Positions 33,272-42,802 of a stretch of 64,000 bases of DNA are shown piece by piece. The stretch spans positions 62,001 through 126,000 of the forward strand of contig SUZD01000003.1 in assembly GCA_015060105.1 (NCBI GenBank). The letters run 5' to 3'. The notes under the pieces were generated by a model. It did not search any database, was not told where the DNA came from, and saw only the letters and a program-made list of their open reading frames with translations. Every line of letters begins with the position of its first letter. Within the stretch, counting starts at the first letter, position 1. This DNA is from Rikenellaceae bacterium (GTDB taxonomy: Bacteria > Bacteroidota > Bacteroidia > Bacteroidales > Rikenellaceae). The position numbers and the translations under genes are program-made.

Positions 33272-34768
33272 TTATCGCGTTATATCCAACTCTTTGAGTT
33301 GTTCATTTACTTGGTCGGAGTCGTCCCACACAAGCAGTAGAACATCGCCAACAGCCAAACGAGTATCTCCTTTGGGAACGATGAAGCGGTCGCCACGTTT
33401 GACAAACAAGACCAAAGTATGAGATGGAAGGGTTACTTCGCGGATTGTAGAGCCTCCTTGCAGAAAAGGCTCGGTGACATCGAGCTCGGTGAGTGCCGCC
33501 TGAATATTGTCGGGCAAATCGATACCGAAACTATCCTCGCGTATAGGCTCCGACAGCCCCAACCTCTCGGCAATTGTGGTAAGCGTCGAGCCTTGCAGGG
33601 CCAACGAGAGAATCGTGATGAAGAACACCACATTGAAGATGGTGTCGGCAACCTCGGCATTGAAACCACTATTTACGGCAACCAACGGATAGGTCGCAAG
33701 AATAATGGGTACGGCACCGCGCAATCCCACCCAACTTGTATATAACTTATCGCGGAAAGACATCTTTCGGAATGGGAACATACACACAAAAACCACCAAC
33801 GGGCGAGCGATAAGAATCATAAAAAGACCTACTGCAACACCCAAGAATGCTGTTTCGGGCTCAATGAGTTTGTGCGGAGTGACAAGCAGACCGAGTGTGA
33901 TAAACATTATGATTTGCACCAACCAAGTGTAGCCGTCCAACGATTTGTACAACGACTTTTGGCCGATAACTTTGCTGTTGCCGACAATCATACCAGCGAT
34001 ATAAACTGCCAGATAGCCGTTGCCACCCGCAAGGTCGGTAATCGAGAATGTTATAAACACCAACGCCAACAACATAATCGACGAGAGCGAGTTGTTGGAA
34101 ATCTTGGCTTTGTTGATAGTCCAAGTGATTGCTTTGCCGAACACCCAACCCGCTACAAATCCGATAGATAGCTGTTTGAGTAGGCGTACAATCAAATCGC
34201 CCACGACAAGTGAGCCTCCGCCCATTACCAAGTCCAACACCACGACGGTCATAATTACGGCTACGGGGTCGTTACTACCGCTCTCCAATTCGAGCAGTGG
34301 TTTGAGGTTGTGTTTAAGTCCCTGCTTCTTGCTGCCCAACATCGAGAATACCGATGCCGAGTCGGTTGAGGACATAATGGAGGCCATCAATAGTGACTCC
34401 AAAAACGAAAAACCGAGATTGAATTGTACGCTTGCAAAGTATATAAATCCGCCCGTTGCGAAGGCCATCAACACAACACCTACTGTCGCCAAAATTACAC
34501 CTCGCACGGCTACGGGGCGAATCTCGTCGTAGTTGGTACCCATACCGCCCGAGAAAAGAATGACCGACAGTGCAATCATTCCGATAAATTGTGTCAGCAT
34601 AGGACTATCGAATTCGATACCGACACCATCAGTTCCGAAGGCCATACCGGCCATCAGAAACAGCAACAGCGAGGGAATACCAAATTTAGAGCCGGCCTGA
34701 CTGCCAAGAATAGCGCTCAACAGCACGACCGATAATACCAATATGAAACTATTTGTCAGAATTTCCAT
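33272..34768 (-). CDS. K+/H+ (CPA1) antiporter with TrkA-C domain
   Basis: Membrane antiporter of 498 residues resembling NhaP2/CvrA. About twelve helices; ion-site motif ESGSNDPVAVIMT near residue 165, GLRGAVPIILATYPL near 345, then a cytosolic RCK/TrkA-C-like domain (about 420-490) with DRFIVPKGDTRLAVGDVLLL. Members export K+ or Na+ in exchange for protons. Together with TrkH at the left edge, potassium uptake and release systems are both in the window. Lies 20 bp before the outer-membrane protein gene. Confidence 0.9.
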   Translation of the reverse strand: MEILTNSFILVLSVVLLSAILGSQAGSKFGIPSLLLFLMAGMAFGTDGVGIEFDSPMLTQFIGMIALSVILFSGGMGTNYDEIRPVAVRGVILATVGVVLMAFATGGFIYFASVQFNLGFSFLESLLMASIMSSTDSASVFSMLGSKKQGLKHNLKPLLELESGSNDPVAVIMTVVVLDLVMGGGSLVVGDLIVRLLKQLSIGFVAGWVFGKAITWTINKAKISNNSLSSIMLLALVFITFSITDLAGGNGYLAVYIAGMIVGNSKVIGQKSLYKSLDGYTWLVQIIMFITLGLLVTPHKLIEPETAFLGVAVGLFMILIARPLVVFVCMFPFRKMSFRDKLYTSWVGLRGAVPIILATYPLVAVNSGFNAEVADTIFNVVFFITILSLALQGSTLTTIAERLGLSEPIREDSFGIDLPDNIQAALTELDVTEPFLQGGSTIREVTLPSHTLVLFVKRGDRFIVPKGDTRLAVGDVLLLVWDDSDQVNEQLKELDITR

Positions 34769-34830
34769 AATTGCTTTTCGGTTTTGTACAACAAACGCGC
34801 TGTCTGCATTGCTTATTGCAGTTCAGTGGC

Positions 34831-35661
34831 TTATTGCGGGATGAAAATGTACGATATGGTGCCCGTTTGTCGCTCGGGAGCCGAGGCATCGATGTTAAAT
34901 CGTGAACGACGACTCGCTTCGAGAGCGGTCTGTTGCATACAGTCATCGGGCGCCGATTTCGCTCTATCGACAGATGTTGCAACAACATCGCCATTTCGGT
35001 TTATCGTAACCAAAATAATGACCTCGCCACCATCTTCGCAACGATAGGCGGGAATATCGAGATATTGTGCCGAACGCACAGGATTTCGGAAGGAGTAAGA
35101 TACGGTCACTCGACCCTTGACTTTGGAGTCCGACGAAGATGTACTTTGCTCCGAGGACTTATCTCGCTTGCCCAACTCCTCCTGTTCGCGCAACCCCTGC
35201 TCGTAGCGTTCGCGGTTGGCTCTCATTCGGTCTTGTGCGCGCTGTGCATCAGCCGCAAGTTTATCGACATCGGTACTGCGGTCGTCGCGCAGATTGTGGT
35301 CCATCTCACGCTCTTCGGCCTCGGCATTCGAGGTCAGATTTCGCACGTCCGACAAATCTTCGTACATCTGTCGTTGTTTGACCTCCTGTTCGAGCTTCTC
35401 TTTCTGCTCTTGCAACTCGGCGAGTGTTTTCAGGTCGATGACGATGCTTTGGTCGGCGGCCTCCGAGGTTACCGTAATTTTGGAGGATATGAACATAATG
35501 GCCAACAGCAGATAGGCGATGATGGTAACCAGCAGACCTCGACGGTTGTCGTAGCTCCACGAGCCGATGTCCTGCCTACGGTTGTCGAAGGGCAGTTTCA
35601 GGCGTGGACGACGAGCCTTTGGTCGCTCTTGTTTTGGGGGTTGTTGGTTGCTTTCGGCCAT
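34831..35661 (-). CDS. TonB-like energy transducer with coiled-coil spacer
   Basis: Inner-membrane-anchored 276-residue protein. A basic cytosolic N-terminus of about 43 residues (including RPKARRPRLKLPF) is followed by one transmembrane helix (about 44-64), a long charged coiled-coil region (about 78-170, LQEQKEKLEQEVKQRQMYED) and a C-terminal TonB-type domain (about 185-276) with EVIILVTINRNGDVV and a final TISYIFIPQ strand. The spacer is not the Pro/Lys-rich linker of classical TonB. It probably transduces proton-motive force to an outer-membrane receptor, or acts as a TolA/TonB variant. First gene of the minus-strand run to sulP. Confidence 0.75.
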   Translation of the reverse strand: MAESNQQPPKQERPKARRPRLKLPFDNRRQDIGSWSYDNRRGLLVTIIAYLLLAIMFISSKITVTSEAADQSIVIDLKTLAELQEQKEKLEQEVKQRQMYEDLSDVRNLTSNAEAEEREMDHNLRDDRSTDVDKLAADAQRAQDRMRANRERYEQGLREQEELGKRDKSSEQSTSSSDSKVKGRVTVSYSFRNPVRSAQYLDIPAYRCEDGGEVIILVTINRNGDVVATSVDRAKSAPDDCMQQTALEASRRSRFNIDASAPERQTGTISYIFIPQ

Positions 35662-35679
35662 TGTGTTTCAAATTTGTAG

Positions 35680-35718
35680 CAAAATTACAATTTTTATAGA
35701 AATAAATTCATAACTTTG
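35680..35718. promoter_or_regulatory. Divergent -7 elements for tonB-like gene and lpxC-fabZ
   Basis: TAATTTTG on the minus strand (35687-35680) faces the tonB-like gene, and TAACTTTG on the plus strand (35711-35718) faces lpxC-fabZ (ATG at 35751). Neither has an exact -33 TTTG. Confidence 0.55.
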
Positions 35719-35750
35719 TCAGAGTTTATACATAAATTCGGACAATATTT

Positions 35751-37145
35751 ATGACCAACAAACAGAAAACGTTGAATCAACCGATTCAATTTTCGGGACG
35801 AGGACTGCACACAGGCGTTGCGGTCAATATGACTGTGCTGCCGGCACCTGCCAAACACGGTATTGTTTTCCGTCGTACCGACCTCGAAGGACAACCCGAG
35901 ATTCCTGCGCTGAGTGATTATGTGACCGATACTTCGAGGAGCACTACCATTGAGAGTAATGGTGTCAAGATTTCGACCATTGAGCATATTATGTCGGCTT
36001 TGTGGATGAGTGGCGTTGATAATGCCATCATCGAGGTCGATGCCCCCGAGGTCCCCATTATGGACGGCTCTGCAAAGGCCTATGCTGCCGAGATTGCTCG
36101 TGTGGGCTTGGCTGAGTTGGACGCCGAAATAGAGTACTATACCCCCAGCGAGCGCATCTCGTATGTGAACGAGGAGAGAGGTATTATAATCGACATATTC
36201 CCCGATGACGAATATAGTATTTCGCTCCACGTCGATTATGGTAGCAAAGTGCTTGGTAATCAATATGCAACATTTACCTATGGCAAAGATGACTATGCCG
36301 GTCAGATTGCACCTTGTCGTACCTTTGTGTTCCTGCACGAGATTTTCCCGTTGCTCCAACACAACCTCATCAAGGGCGGCGACTTGGATAACGCTATTGT
36401 CGTGGTAGAAAAACCCGTTTCCGATGACGAGTTGAACTATCTGCGCAACGCATTCCATAAGGAAGATATTCGCATTACGGGAGGCTATCTGAATAACCTC
36501 GAACTCCGTTTTGTCAATGAGCCTGCACGTCACAAATTGCTCGATTTGACAGGCGACTTGGCTCTGCTCGGTATTCGTATCAAGGGTCGCGTTATGGCAA
36601 CTCGCCCCGGACACTTTGCCAACACCGAGTTGTGTAAAATGCTCCGCAAGAATCGTCGTATGGCGGGTCAAAAACCGCGCTACTCCTATGACCCTACGCA
36701 GAAACCCATTTACGACCTCAATCAAATTCGTGAGTGCTTGCCCCACCGTCAGCCGTTCTTGCTGATTGATAAGATTATGCATATCGACGAGGGTAGCATT
36801 ATGGGTATCAAGAATGTGACTTACAACGAATCCTTCTTTGCGGGCCACTTCCCCGAAGAGCCTGTTATGCCCGGTGTGCTTCTTATCGAGGCGATGGCGC
36901 AATGTGGAGGAATGTTGGCGATGAACTCCATGGAGAAGGGTTGTAAGTATAGCACCTACTTTATGAAGATTGATAAAGTGCGTTTCAAACATAAAGTTGT
37001 CCCGGGCGATACTCTTCAATTTGAACTTCGATTGATTGAGCCTATCCGTCGCGGTATTGTGGTGTTGGAGGCGAAGGCCTTTGTGGCAGACAAACTCGCT
37101 TGTGAGGCCGAACTTATGGCGCAAGTAACCAAGATTAAAGAGTAA
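35751..37145 (+). CDS. Fused LpxC deacetylase / FabZ dehydratase
   Basis: Bifunctional 464-residue protein. The N-terminal half (about 1-305) is UDP-3-O-acyl-GlcNAc deacetylase, the committed step of lipid A synthesis: [12 protein letters not shown], zinc ligands in [11 protein letters not shown] and [14 protein letters not shown]. The C-terminal part (about 320-464) is (3R)-hydroxyacyl-ACP dehydratase Fab[34 protein letters not shown] with catalytic His and Glu. LpxC-FabZ fusions are known in Bacteroidota. The fusion joins enzymes that compete for hydroxyacyl-ACP between lipid A and fatty acids. lpxA follows after 21 bp. Confidence 0.96.
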   Translation: MTNKQKTLNQPIQFSGRGLHTGVAVNMTVLPAPAKHGIVFRRTDLEGQPEIPALSDYVTDTSRSTTIESNGVKISTIEHIMSALWMSGVDNAIIEVDAPEVPIMDGSAKAYAAEIARVGLAELDAEIEYYTPSERISYVNEERGIIIDIFPDDEYSISLHVDYGSKVLGNQYATFTYGKDDYAGQIAPCRTFVFLHEIFPLLQHNLIKGGDLDNAIVVVEKPVSDDELNYLRNAFHKEDIRITGGYLNNLELRFVNEPARHKLLDLTGDLALLGIRIKGRVMATRPGHFANTELCKMLRKNRRMAGQKPRYSYDPTQKPIYDLNQIRECLPHRQPFLLIDKIMHIDEGSIMGIKNVTYNESFFAGHFPEEPVMPGVLLIEAMAQCGGMLAMNSMEKGCKYSTYFMKIDKVRFKHKVVPGDTLQFELRLIEPIRRGIVVLEAKAFVADKLACEAELMAQVTKIKE

Positions 37146-37166
37146 TAATATAAATATAAGTTAAGT

Positions 37167-37964
37167 ATGATTAGTAATTTGGCGTATGTTCATCCCGAGG
37201 CGGTAATCGGACAGAACGTAACCATTGAGCCTTTTGCTTATATCGGCTCGGACGTGGTAATCGGTGATGATTGCTACATTGGTCCCAACTCTCAAATCCT
37301 CCCCGGTACACGTATGGGTAAGGGTTGTAAGGTGTTTGGTGCAATCCTCGGAGGAGAGCCCCAAGACCTGAAATTCAAAGGCGAGTACACAACGCTTGAA
37401 ATCGGCGACTATAACACCTTCCGCGAGGCTTGTACCGTAAACCGAGGTACTGCTGCCAAAGGTAAAACCGTAATCGGAAGTTATAACTTGTTTATGGCTT
37501 GCTCGCATGTGGGTCACGATGTGACTATCGGTAGCCACTGCGTTATCGTTAATGCGGTGTTGCTTGCAGGCGAGGTTGAGGTCGGCGATTGGGCTATTTT
37601 GGGTGGAAACTCGGCTGTGCACCAATTTGTTCGTATCGGCGAGCACGCAATGGTTAGCGGTGGTTCGCTCGTCAGCAAAGATGTACCTCCGTTTGTTAAG
37701 GCGGCTCGTAATCCCTTGGCATTTGTTGGTGCTAACTTTATCGGTTTGCGTCGTCGTGGCTTTACTTCGGAGAAGATTGCCGAGATTCAGGAGATTTTCC
37801 GCATCTTGTTCCAGAGTGGTTATGCTTATGGCCGTGCTTGCGATATTGTCGAGAATACCGTTGCACCCAGCCCCGAACGCGATTTGATTGTCGAGTTTGT
37901 TCGTAAGAGCAAACGCGGCGTTATCAAACCCTATAATGTAGCGTTGGGTGATAACGAAGAGTAA
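37167..37964 (+). CDS. lpxA: UDP-N-acetylglucosamine acyltransferase
   Basis: First enzyme of lipid A synthesis, transferring an R-3-hydroxyacyl chain from ACP to UDP-GlcNAc. The 265-residue left-handed beta-helix is built of hexapeptide repeats (VIGQNVTIEPFAYIGSDVVI), with catalytic His in the ACSHVGHDVTIG region, and the LpxA-specific GGEPQDLKFKGE. A helical C-terminal domain follows. It is directly downstream of lpxC-fabZ and ends at a strong terminator. Confidence 0.96.
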   Translation: MISNLAYVHPEAVIGQNVTIEPFAYIGSDVVIGDDCYIGPNSQILPGTRMGKGCKVFGAILGGEPQDLKFKGEYTTLEIGDYNTFREACTVNRGTAAKGKTVIGSYNLFMACSHVGHDVTIGSHCVIVNAVLLAGEVEVGDWAILGGNSAVHQFVRIGEHAMVSGGSLVSKDVPPFVKAARNPLAFVGANFIGLRRRGFTSEKIAEIQEIFRILFQSGYAYGRACDIVENTVAPSPERDLIVEFVRKSKRGVIKPYNVALGDNEE

Positions 37965-37984
37965 TTGTTATACATTTTCTGACA

Positions 37985-38022
37985 AAAAAGGCGTGTTCCA
38001 GATTTGGAGCACGCCTTTTTTT
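37985..38022 (+). terminator. Terminator of lpxC-fabZ/lpxA
   Basis: AAAAAAGGCGTGtTCC / GGAgCACGCCTTTTTT, long stem with a 6-nt loop and T7. The symmetric A and T tracts may also stop the convergent GH57 transcript. Confidence 0.85.
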
Positions 38023-38057
38023 AGCGACCCGAAAGTCCGCTTCCCATAGTCTGATGA

Positions 38058-39278
38058 CTACTTCTCGGCAGCGGCTTTCTTGGTGCGAGTTGTCTTCTTG
38101 GCTTTTGCTGCAAGTTGAGCGTCGAGTTCAAGACTGAAATCGCTCAAAATGTTCATATAGTTGATGAACGCATCGTACGACGAGTCAAATGCGCTGCCGC
38201 TTTGACGCGAGCCCAACCATTTCGAAGCCATATTGTAGAAGTTACCCGATTGTTGCATAAAACTCCAAACATAGTTGAAATCGGGGCTGTTGAGTTTTGT
38301 AACTTTTGCTTTCAGGGCGTAAAGTTTGTTGAATGCCTCGGTTTGCAACTCGTTACCAAGCCAAGCGGTAGTGTCGCGCTCCTCGTCAGTCCAGCTGATA
38401 GGATAGGGGCACGAAAGAACGCCGATAGGTTGGTTTTTGTCGGCCGACGACGAGATGGTGTCGAACTCCATACCGCGAGCGAAAATGGCAGCGGGAAGAG
38501 CCTTTACGAACTCGAAGATGCCGCTGGGGGCCTCGTTCGCGATACCGAAGGTGCTGTAATCAACACTGATGTTTACGGTCTCGCCTGTGCTGCCCTCAAT
38601 CCACTCTGCATATTTGTCAGCGGTCAAGGGGTACTCGTTCCACTCTTTGCACGAGAATTTGAAGGTCAAGTCGTCCGAGAGCTTGTAGTTACGCAACATC
38701 ACTTTTTGACGTTGGTTGATTGCACCTGCATACACATAGTTGGGCGACTTCCAACCAAGAATGTGACGTGCACCCTCGGTGAGAATGGTGTTGTAACCCA
38801 TATCGGCAGTCATCTCGCCAATACCGTCCGAGTAAATCATATCGGTATTGCAGAAAGCGGTGGTTGTAACACCAAACTCTTTCTTGATGGCTTTCTTTTG
38901 CATCTCGACTTGTTTCTCGAACTCGCTCTTGTCGGTAAGCGAAGCCAACGAGTGCGAGTAGGTTGTTCCGAGGAACTCTACCTTGCCTGTTTTGGCCAAT
39001 GCGCGGAACGACTCCAAAACCTCGGGAGCGTGCTCACGAAGTTGCTCGATAGTGATACCGTCGATAGTGAACGAAACTTTGAATTTGTCGCCATTCTCCT
39101 CGATAAGCGATTGGAGCAGTGCGTTCATCGGCAAGTAGCACAAACGAGCAGCACGTTGTGTAGCGTATCGGTTGGCGGTGTCGTCCAGGTAGTTGTGGTC
39201 AAGACCCATGCTGAAAAAGCGGTAGCGTTTCAACAAAGCGGGCAGACACACCTGGAAATTTAAGCATACTGTTTTCAT
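38058..39278 (-). CDS. GH57-family glycoside hydrolase (alpha-amylase type)
   Basis: Cytosolic 406-residue protein with no signal peptide, of the family 57 alpha-glucan enzymes. N-terminal strand KTVCLNFQVCLPALLKRYRF, then FKVSFTIDGITIEQLREHAP and EFLGTTYSHSLASL match the GH57/38-like barrel; NTDMIYSDGIGEMTADMGYN carries acidic residues expected in the active site. The C-terminal tail is Lys/Ala/Thr rich (KAKKTTRTKKAAAEK). It is the last gene of the glycogen locus, 29 bp after the GT4 gene. It probably trims or rearranges internal alpha-glucan; exact specificity is unknown. Confidence 0.85.
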   Translation of the reverse strand: MKTVCLNFQVCLPALLKRYRFFSMGLDHNYLDDTANRYATQRAARLCYLPMNALLQSLIEENGDKFKVSFTIDGITIEQLREHAPEVLESFRALAKTGKVEFLGTTYSHSLASLTDKSEFEKQVEMQKKAIKKEFGVTTTAFCNTDMIYSDGIGEMTADMGYNTILTEGARHILGWKSPNYVYAGAINQRQKVMLRNYKLSDDLTFKFSCKEWNEYPLTADKYAEWIEGSTGETVNISVDYSTFGIANEAPSGIFEFVKALPAAIFARGMEFDTISSSADKNQPIGVLSCPYPISWTDEERDTTAWLGNELQTEAFNKLYALKAKVTKLNSPDFNYVWSFMQQSGNFYNMASKWLGSRQSGSAFDSSYDAFINYMNILSDFSLELDAQLAAKAKKTTRTKKAAAEK

Positions 39279-39307
39279 ACTCTATATTTTTTCGTTTTTT
39301 GTTTTCC

Positions 39308-40606
39308 TTACAATACTGATTCGTAAACGGCTTTGATTTTGGCAGCCGCATTATTCCATTTGAGTCGAGTAACCTCGTCATAGCCTTTATGACCGAACAT
39401 ATTGGCCATTGCGGGGTACTGAACCAACGAATAGATAGCGTCGGCCATAGCATCTACGTCCCAGTAGTCCACCTTAACAGCGTAGTCGAGTACCTCGGCT
39501 ACACCACTTTGTTTCGAGATAATCACAGGTACACCCTCACGCATAGCCTCCAACGGCGAAATACCGAAGGGCTCCGAAACCGAAGGCATAACATAGACAT
39601 CACTCATCGCAAACATCTTCTGTACATCGTCGCCACGCAAGAAACCTGTGAAGTGGAAACGGTCTGCAATACCCAATTTGGCAACTCGACGGATAACGTG
39701 GTTGAACATATCACCGTTACCGGCCATTACAAAGTGTACATCGGGCAAGCGTTTGAGTACCTTTGCAGCAGCCTCCACGAAGTAGTCGGGACCTTTTTGG
39801 AAGGTGATACGACCCAGGAAGGTAACGATTTTTTGTTTGATACCGCGCTCTACGGTCTCGCTGATGTTATTCGAAGCGAAACGGACAGCGTTGTGAACGG
39901 TCACAATCTTGTCGGCGTCAATGCCGTATTTGGTGATACAGATGTTACGGGTAAGGTTGCTCACAGCGATGACCTTATCGGCAGCCGACATACCCGCTTT
40001 CTCGATTTGATATACGGGCGAGTCGGGGTTGATGGCACCCGAACGGTCGAAGTCCGTTGCGTGAATATGTACCACCAGCGGTTTACCCGATACATTTTTG
40101 GCTGCGATACCTGCATAATAGGTAAGCCAGTCGTGTGCGTGGATAACATCGAAGTTGCCCGCCTCGGCTTTTGCTACCTCGGCAGCAACCATAGCGTATC
40201 GTTGCACCTCCTCCATAAGGTTTGCACCATATTTACCCGAGAAGGTGTATCGTTGTTGCCAACTATCCTGAATTACGCCGGTCTCGCGTTGTGCGAGCCA
40301 CTCTTCGCGGCGTTCGAAATACTCTTCGGGCGTGGCATAAGGGACCATATTGGAGTCGATAGTGATGTACGAAAGATTCTCCCAAATCTCTTTGGTGTAC
40401 TCATCACGACGACAGAAATCGGTCTCTACATCGCTTGCATTTACGATGTTGGTAAAGCGTTGGTCCTCGTCGCCATAGGCGTGAGGTACAACGAAAGTAA
40501 CCTGAACATCATTTCGTGCAAGTCCTCTTGTCAGTCCGTAGCAGGCGGTGCCGAGTCCTCCGGCAATATGGGGTGGGAATTCCCATCCAAACATTAACAC
40601 TCTCAT
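39308..40606 (-). CDS. GT4-family glycosyltransferase of the glycogen locus
   Basis: GT-B glycosyltransferase of 432 residues. The N-terminal domain opens with VLMFGWEFPPHIAGGLGTA (glycine-rich acceptor loop as in starch/glycogen synthases), HAHDWLTYYAG in the middle, and the C-terminal nucleotide-sugar site FLGRITFQKGPDYFVEAA and VSEPFGISPLEAMREGVPV (EX7E motif). The family context (debranching enzyme 3 bp upstream, GH57 downstream) points to alpha-glucan synthesis or priming rather than cell-surface glycans. Confidence 0.9.
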   Translation of the reverse strand: MRVLMFGWEFPPHIAGGLGTACYGLTRGLARNDVQVTFVVPHAYGDEDQRFTNIVNASDVETDFCRRDEYTKEIWENLSYITIDSNMVPYATPEEYFERREEWLAQRETGVIQDSWQQRYTFSGKYGANLMEEVQRYAMVAAEVAKAEAGNFDVIHAHDWLTYYAGIAAKNVSGKPLVVHIHATDFDRSGAINPDSPVYQIEKAGMSAADKVIAVSNLTRNICITKYGIDADKIVTVHNAVRFASNNISETVERGIKQKIVTFLGRITFQKGPDYFVEAAAKVLKRLPDVHFVMAGNGDMFNHVIRRVAKLGIADRFHFTGFLRGDDVQKMFAMSDVYVMPSVSEPFGISPLEAMREGVPVIISKQSGVAEVLDYAVKVDYWDVDAMADAIYSLVQYPAMANMFGHKGYDEVTRLKWNNAAAKIKAVYESVL

Positions 40607-40609
40607 AGG

Positions 40610-42550
40610 CTACGATCTTTTACGTTTATAAATACTAATCATTTCGGCAATTCTCAAAATAGCACCTACGCTCCACGCTTGCGATACAGCACCTCGGGGT
40701 GTGTGAGGGGGATCTGCGTCGTAGATTTCGGCAATCGAGCCGATACCGTAGGTTGTGAGGTCTTCCTCGAAACCAGCCAAAATTTCTTGGGCTTTCGGTA
40801 CGAAGCTCTTGCCGAACATCTCGAAGCAAGCGGCAACATAGTGCTCCAAAGGCCATACCCATACTGTACCTTGGTGGTAAGCCGAGTCGCGGTCGTGTTG
40901 GTTACCCTCGTAGCGACCCACATAAATCGGGTTGCGAGGCGACAAGGTACGCAGACCTTTGGGAGTCAAAAGGTGTTGTTTGACAATGTTGATAACGCCC
41001 ATCATCTGATCGCTGTCGAGCATTCTGTAAGGAAGTGCGCAAGCGATAATTTGGTTGGGACGAATAAACCAGCTTGTCTCTTGGAGGTTGGCGTAGTCAG
41101 CCAAGTAACCTTGCTCGTCGCTCCAGAAGGTTTTGATGAACGACTCTTTGGTTACTGCGGGAGCGTCTTTCCACTCTGCGCAGAACTCTTTGTCCTTGAA
41201 CTTGCGAGCCAACTCCAAAGTGTAGCACATTGCGTTGTACCACATTGCGTTAATCTCAACTTGGTAACCCTCGCGGCCTGTAACGGGTTTGCCATCGACC
41301 ACAGCGTCCATCCAAGTCATTGCGTATTGCGGGTGTTGAGCCCAAACCAAACCGTTGTCGTGGACACGGATAAGGTCGCCAACGCCACGCTTGTATGCGT
41401 TCAAAACGTCTTTCATCTTTTGGCCATAACGCTCCCAAATCTCGGCTTTGCTTGTGTGTTTTTCGAGTTGTTGCAGAACGTGGAAGAACCACAGAGGAGC
41501 ATCAACCGAGTTATAAGCCGAGCCCATATTGGGGAACAGGCCGTCTTGCATCTCGCTTGTGATGGTGTCGAGTGTGTCGATGCAGCTTTGAACATCACCA
41601 CGCGAGAGAGTGATACCGGGCAGAGCGATGAAGGTGTCGCGACCCCAACGTCCGAACCAGGGGTATCCTGCAATCACCTCGGTTTTGCCATCACGTTTGA
41701 TGATGAATTGGCGTGCCGAGTGTTGCATAATCGACATGAAATCCACTTTCTTGGTGCGTCGAGCAATCTCGGCGTCGAAAGTGTCGTCAATATCTTGAAG
41801 TTTTGTCATCTCGTCGAAACCGCACGAGAAGATGATGCTCTCGCCCTTTGCGAGTTTGGTCTCGAAGTAACCCGGGGTAAGCAAATCCTCGTGTGCCTCA
41901 TATCCGCGAGCCAACTCCTCCTCGTACTCGAAATCGTAGTACCAATCAGGAGCTGCGATAAATTCAACACCTGCTTTGTCGATTTGCATATTCAGCCAGG
42001 GGAACGAGTCGTACAAACGGCAGCGAACACCACCGTTGATAGGGTAAGAGTGTCCGTCGGCGTCCATATTGGCTTTGCTCAATGCGTGTTTGTCGCGGAA
42101 TGCGAGGAACGGGCGCAAGCGCAATGTGGTCTCCGAGTGGCAGTCAACCAGAGTGTAGCGAACGAGAAGTTGAGCGCGCGAGTGTACCCACAACAGCTCT
42201 TTTTTCAGCACTACGCCACCCACGCGATAGGTGATGGTGGGAGTAGGTGTGTACTGAAAATCGACGATGTATTTGTGTCCTTTGGGCTCGTAGTTTCCGG
42301 GGAATTTGTGGAGAGCAAGGTTAAAGGCTTGTTCGTGTTGGATTACCGTTTCGTCGAGCGAAGAGAGCATAACATAGCTTTTGTCGCTGTTGTCGATGGG
42401 GCAAACCATAAGACCGTGATATTTTCGTGTGTTGCAACATACGATAGTGGTGCTCATATAACCACCTGTACGGTCTGTGGCAAGCATCTCTCTCTTGAGC
42501 GAGTACTCAAGATTTCCCAGACTCGTTTTGTCGAATTTCAAAACAGACAT
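40610..42550 (-). CDS. Glycogen debranching enzyme (amylo-alpha-1,6-glucosidase, GH133)
   Basis: Cytosolic 646-residue enzyme predicted to remove alpha-1,6 branch glucose. The N-terminal beta-rich domain begins LEYSLKREMLATDRTGGYMS. The C-terminal (alpha/alpha)6 barrel has GYPWFGRWGRDTFIALPG (catalytic Asp region), AYNSVDAPLWFFHVLQ, and AQHPQYAMTWMDAVVDGKP. It stops 3 bp before the GT4 gene. The 252-bp gap to the synthase-phosphorylase gene shows no consensus promoter. Confidence 0.92.
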   Translation of the reverse strand: MSVLKFDKTSLGNLEYSLKREMLATDRTGGYMSTTIVCCNTRKYHGLMVCPIDNSDKSYVMLSSLDETVIQHEQAFNLALHKFPGNYEPKGHKYIVDFQYTPTPTITYRVGGVVLKKELLWVHSRAQLLVRYTLVDCHSETTLRLRPFLAFRDKHALSKANMDADGHSYPINGGVRCRLYDSFPWLNMQIDKAGVEFIAAPDWYYDFEYEEELARGYEAHEDLLTPGYFETKLAKGESIIFSCGFDEMTKLQDIDDTFDAEIARRTKKVDFMSIMQHSARQFIIKRDGKTEVIAGYPWFGRWGRDTFIALPGITLSRGDVQSCIDTLDTITSEMQDGLFPNMGSAYNSVDAPLWFFHVLQQLEKHTSKAEIWERYGQKMKDVLNAYKRGVGDLIRVHDNGLVWAQHPQYAMTWMDAVVDGKPVTGREGYQVEINAMWYNAMCYTLELARKFKDKEFCAEWKDAPAVTKESFIKTFWSDEQGYLADYANLQETSWFIRPNQIIACALPYRMLDSDQMMGVINIVKQHLLTPKGLRTLSPRNPIYVGRYEGNQHDRDSAYHQGTVWVWPLEHYVAACFEMFGKSFVPKAQEILAGFEEDLTTYGIGSIAEIYDADPPHTPRGAVSQAWSVGAILRIAEMISIYKRKRS

Positions 42551-42763
42551 AGTTGATGTTTTTTTTATCTTTAATGCGAATTATTTTATTGCGAAGGAAT
42601 TATAAATGTCCGAAATTAGTGATATTATTGCGAATTTCCAAGCATTTTTATCAAATTCTTTGCTTTTATTGCTAATTATCACACTGTTGTTTATAATTTC
42701 CTTTGTTTCTCTTTGCTTTTGCCGTTCGCGTTTTCGGTCCCTTGCAAAGAGTTTTTTATAAAT

Positions 42764-42788
42764 GGCACCCGTTGCAAAAACGGGTGCC
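42764..42788 (-). terminator. Hairpin after the glycogen synthase-phosphorylase gene
   Basis: Perfect 10-bp stem GGCACCCGTT/AACGGGTGCC with a 5-nt loop, followed on the minus strand by ATTTATAAAAAACTC. The T-run is interrupted, so it may leak into the debranching gene. The remaining gap 42551-42763 is AT-rich with no ORF or promoter I can support. Confidence 0.55.
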
Positions 42789-42802
42789 GTTAAGCCGAAG
42801 CC

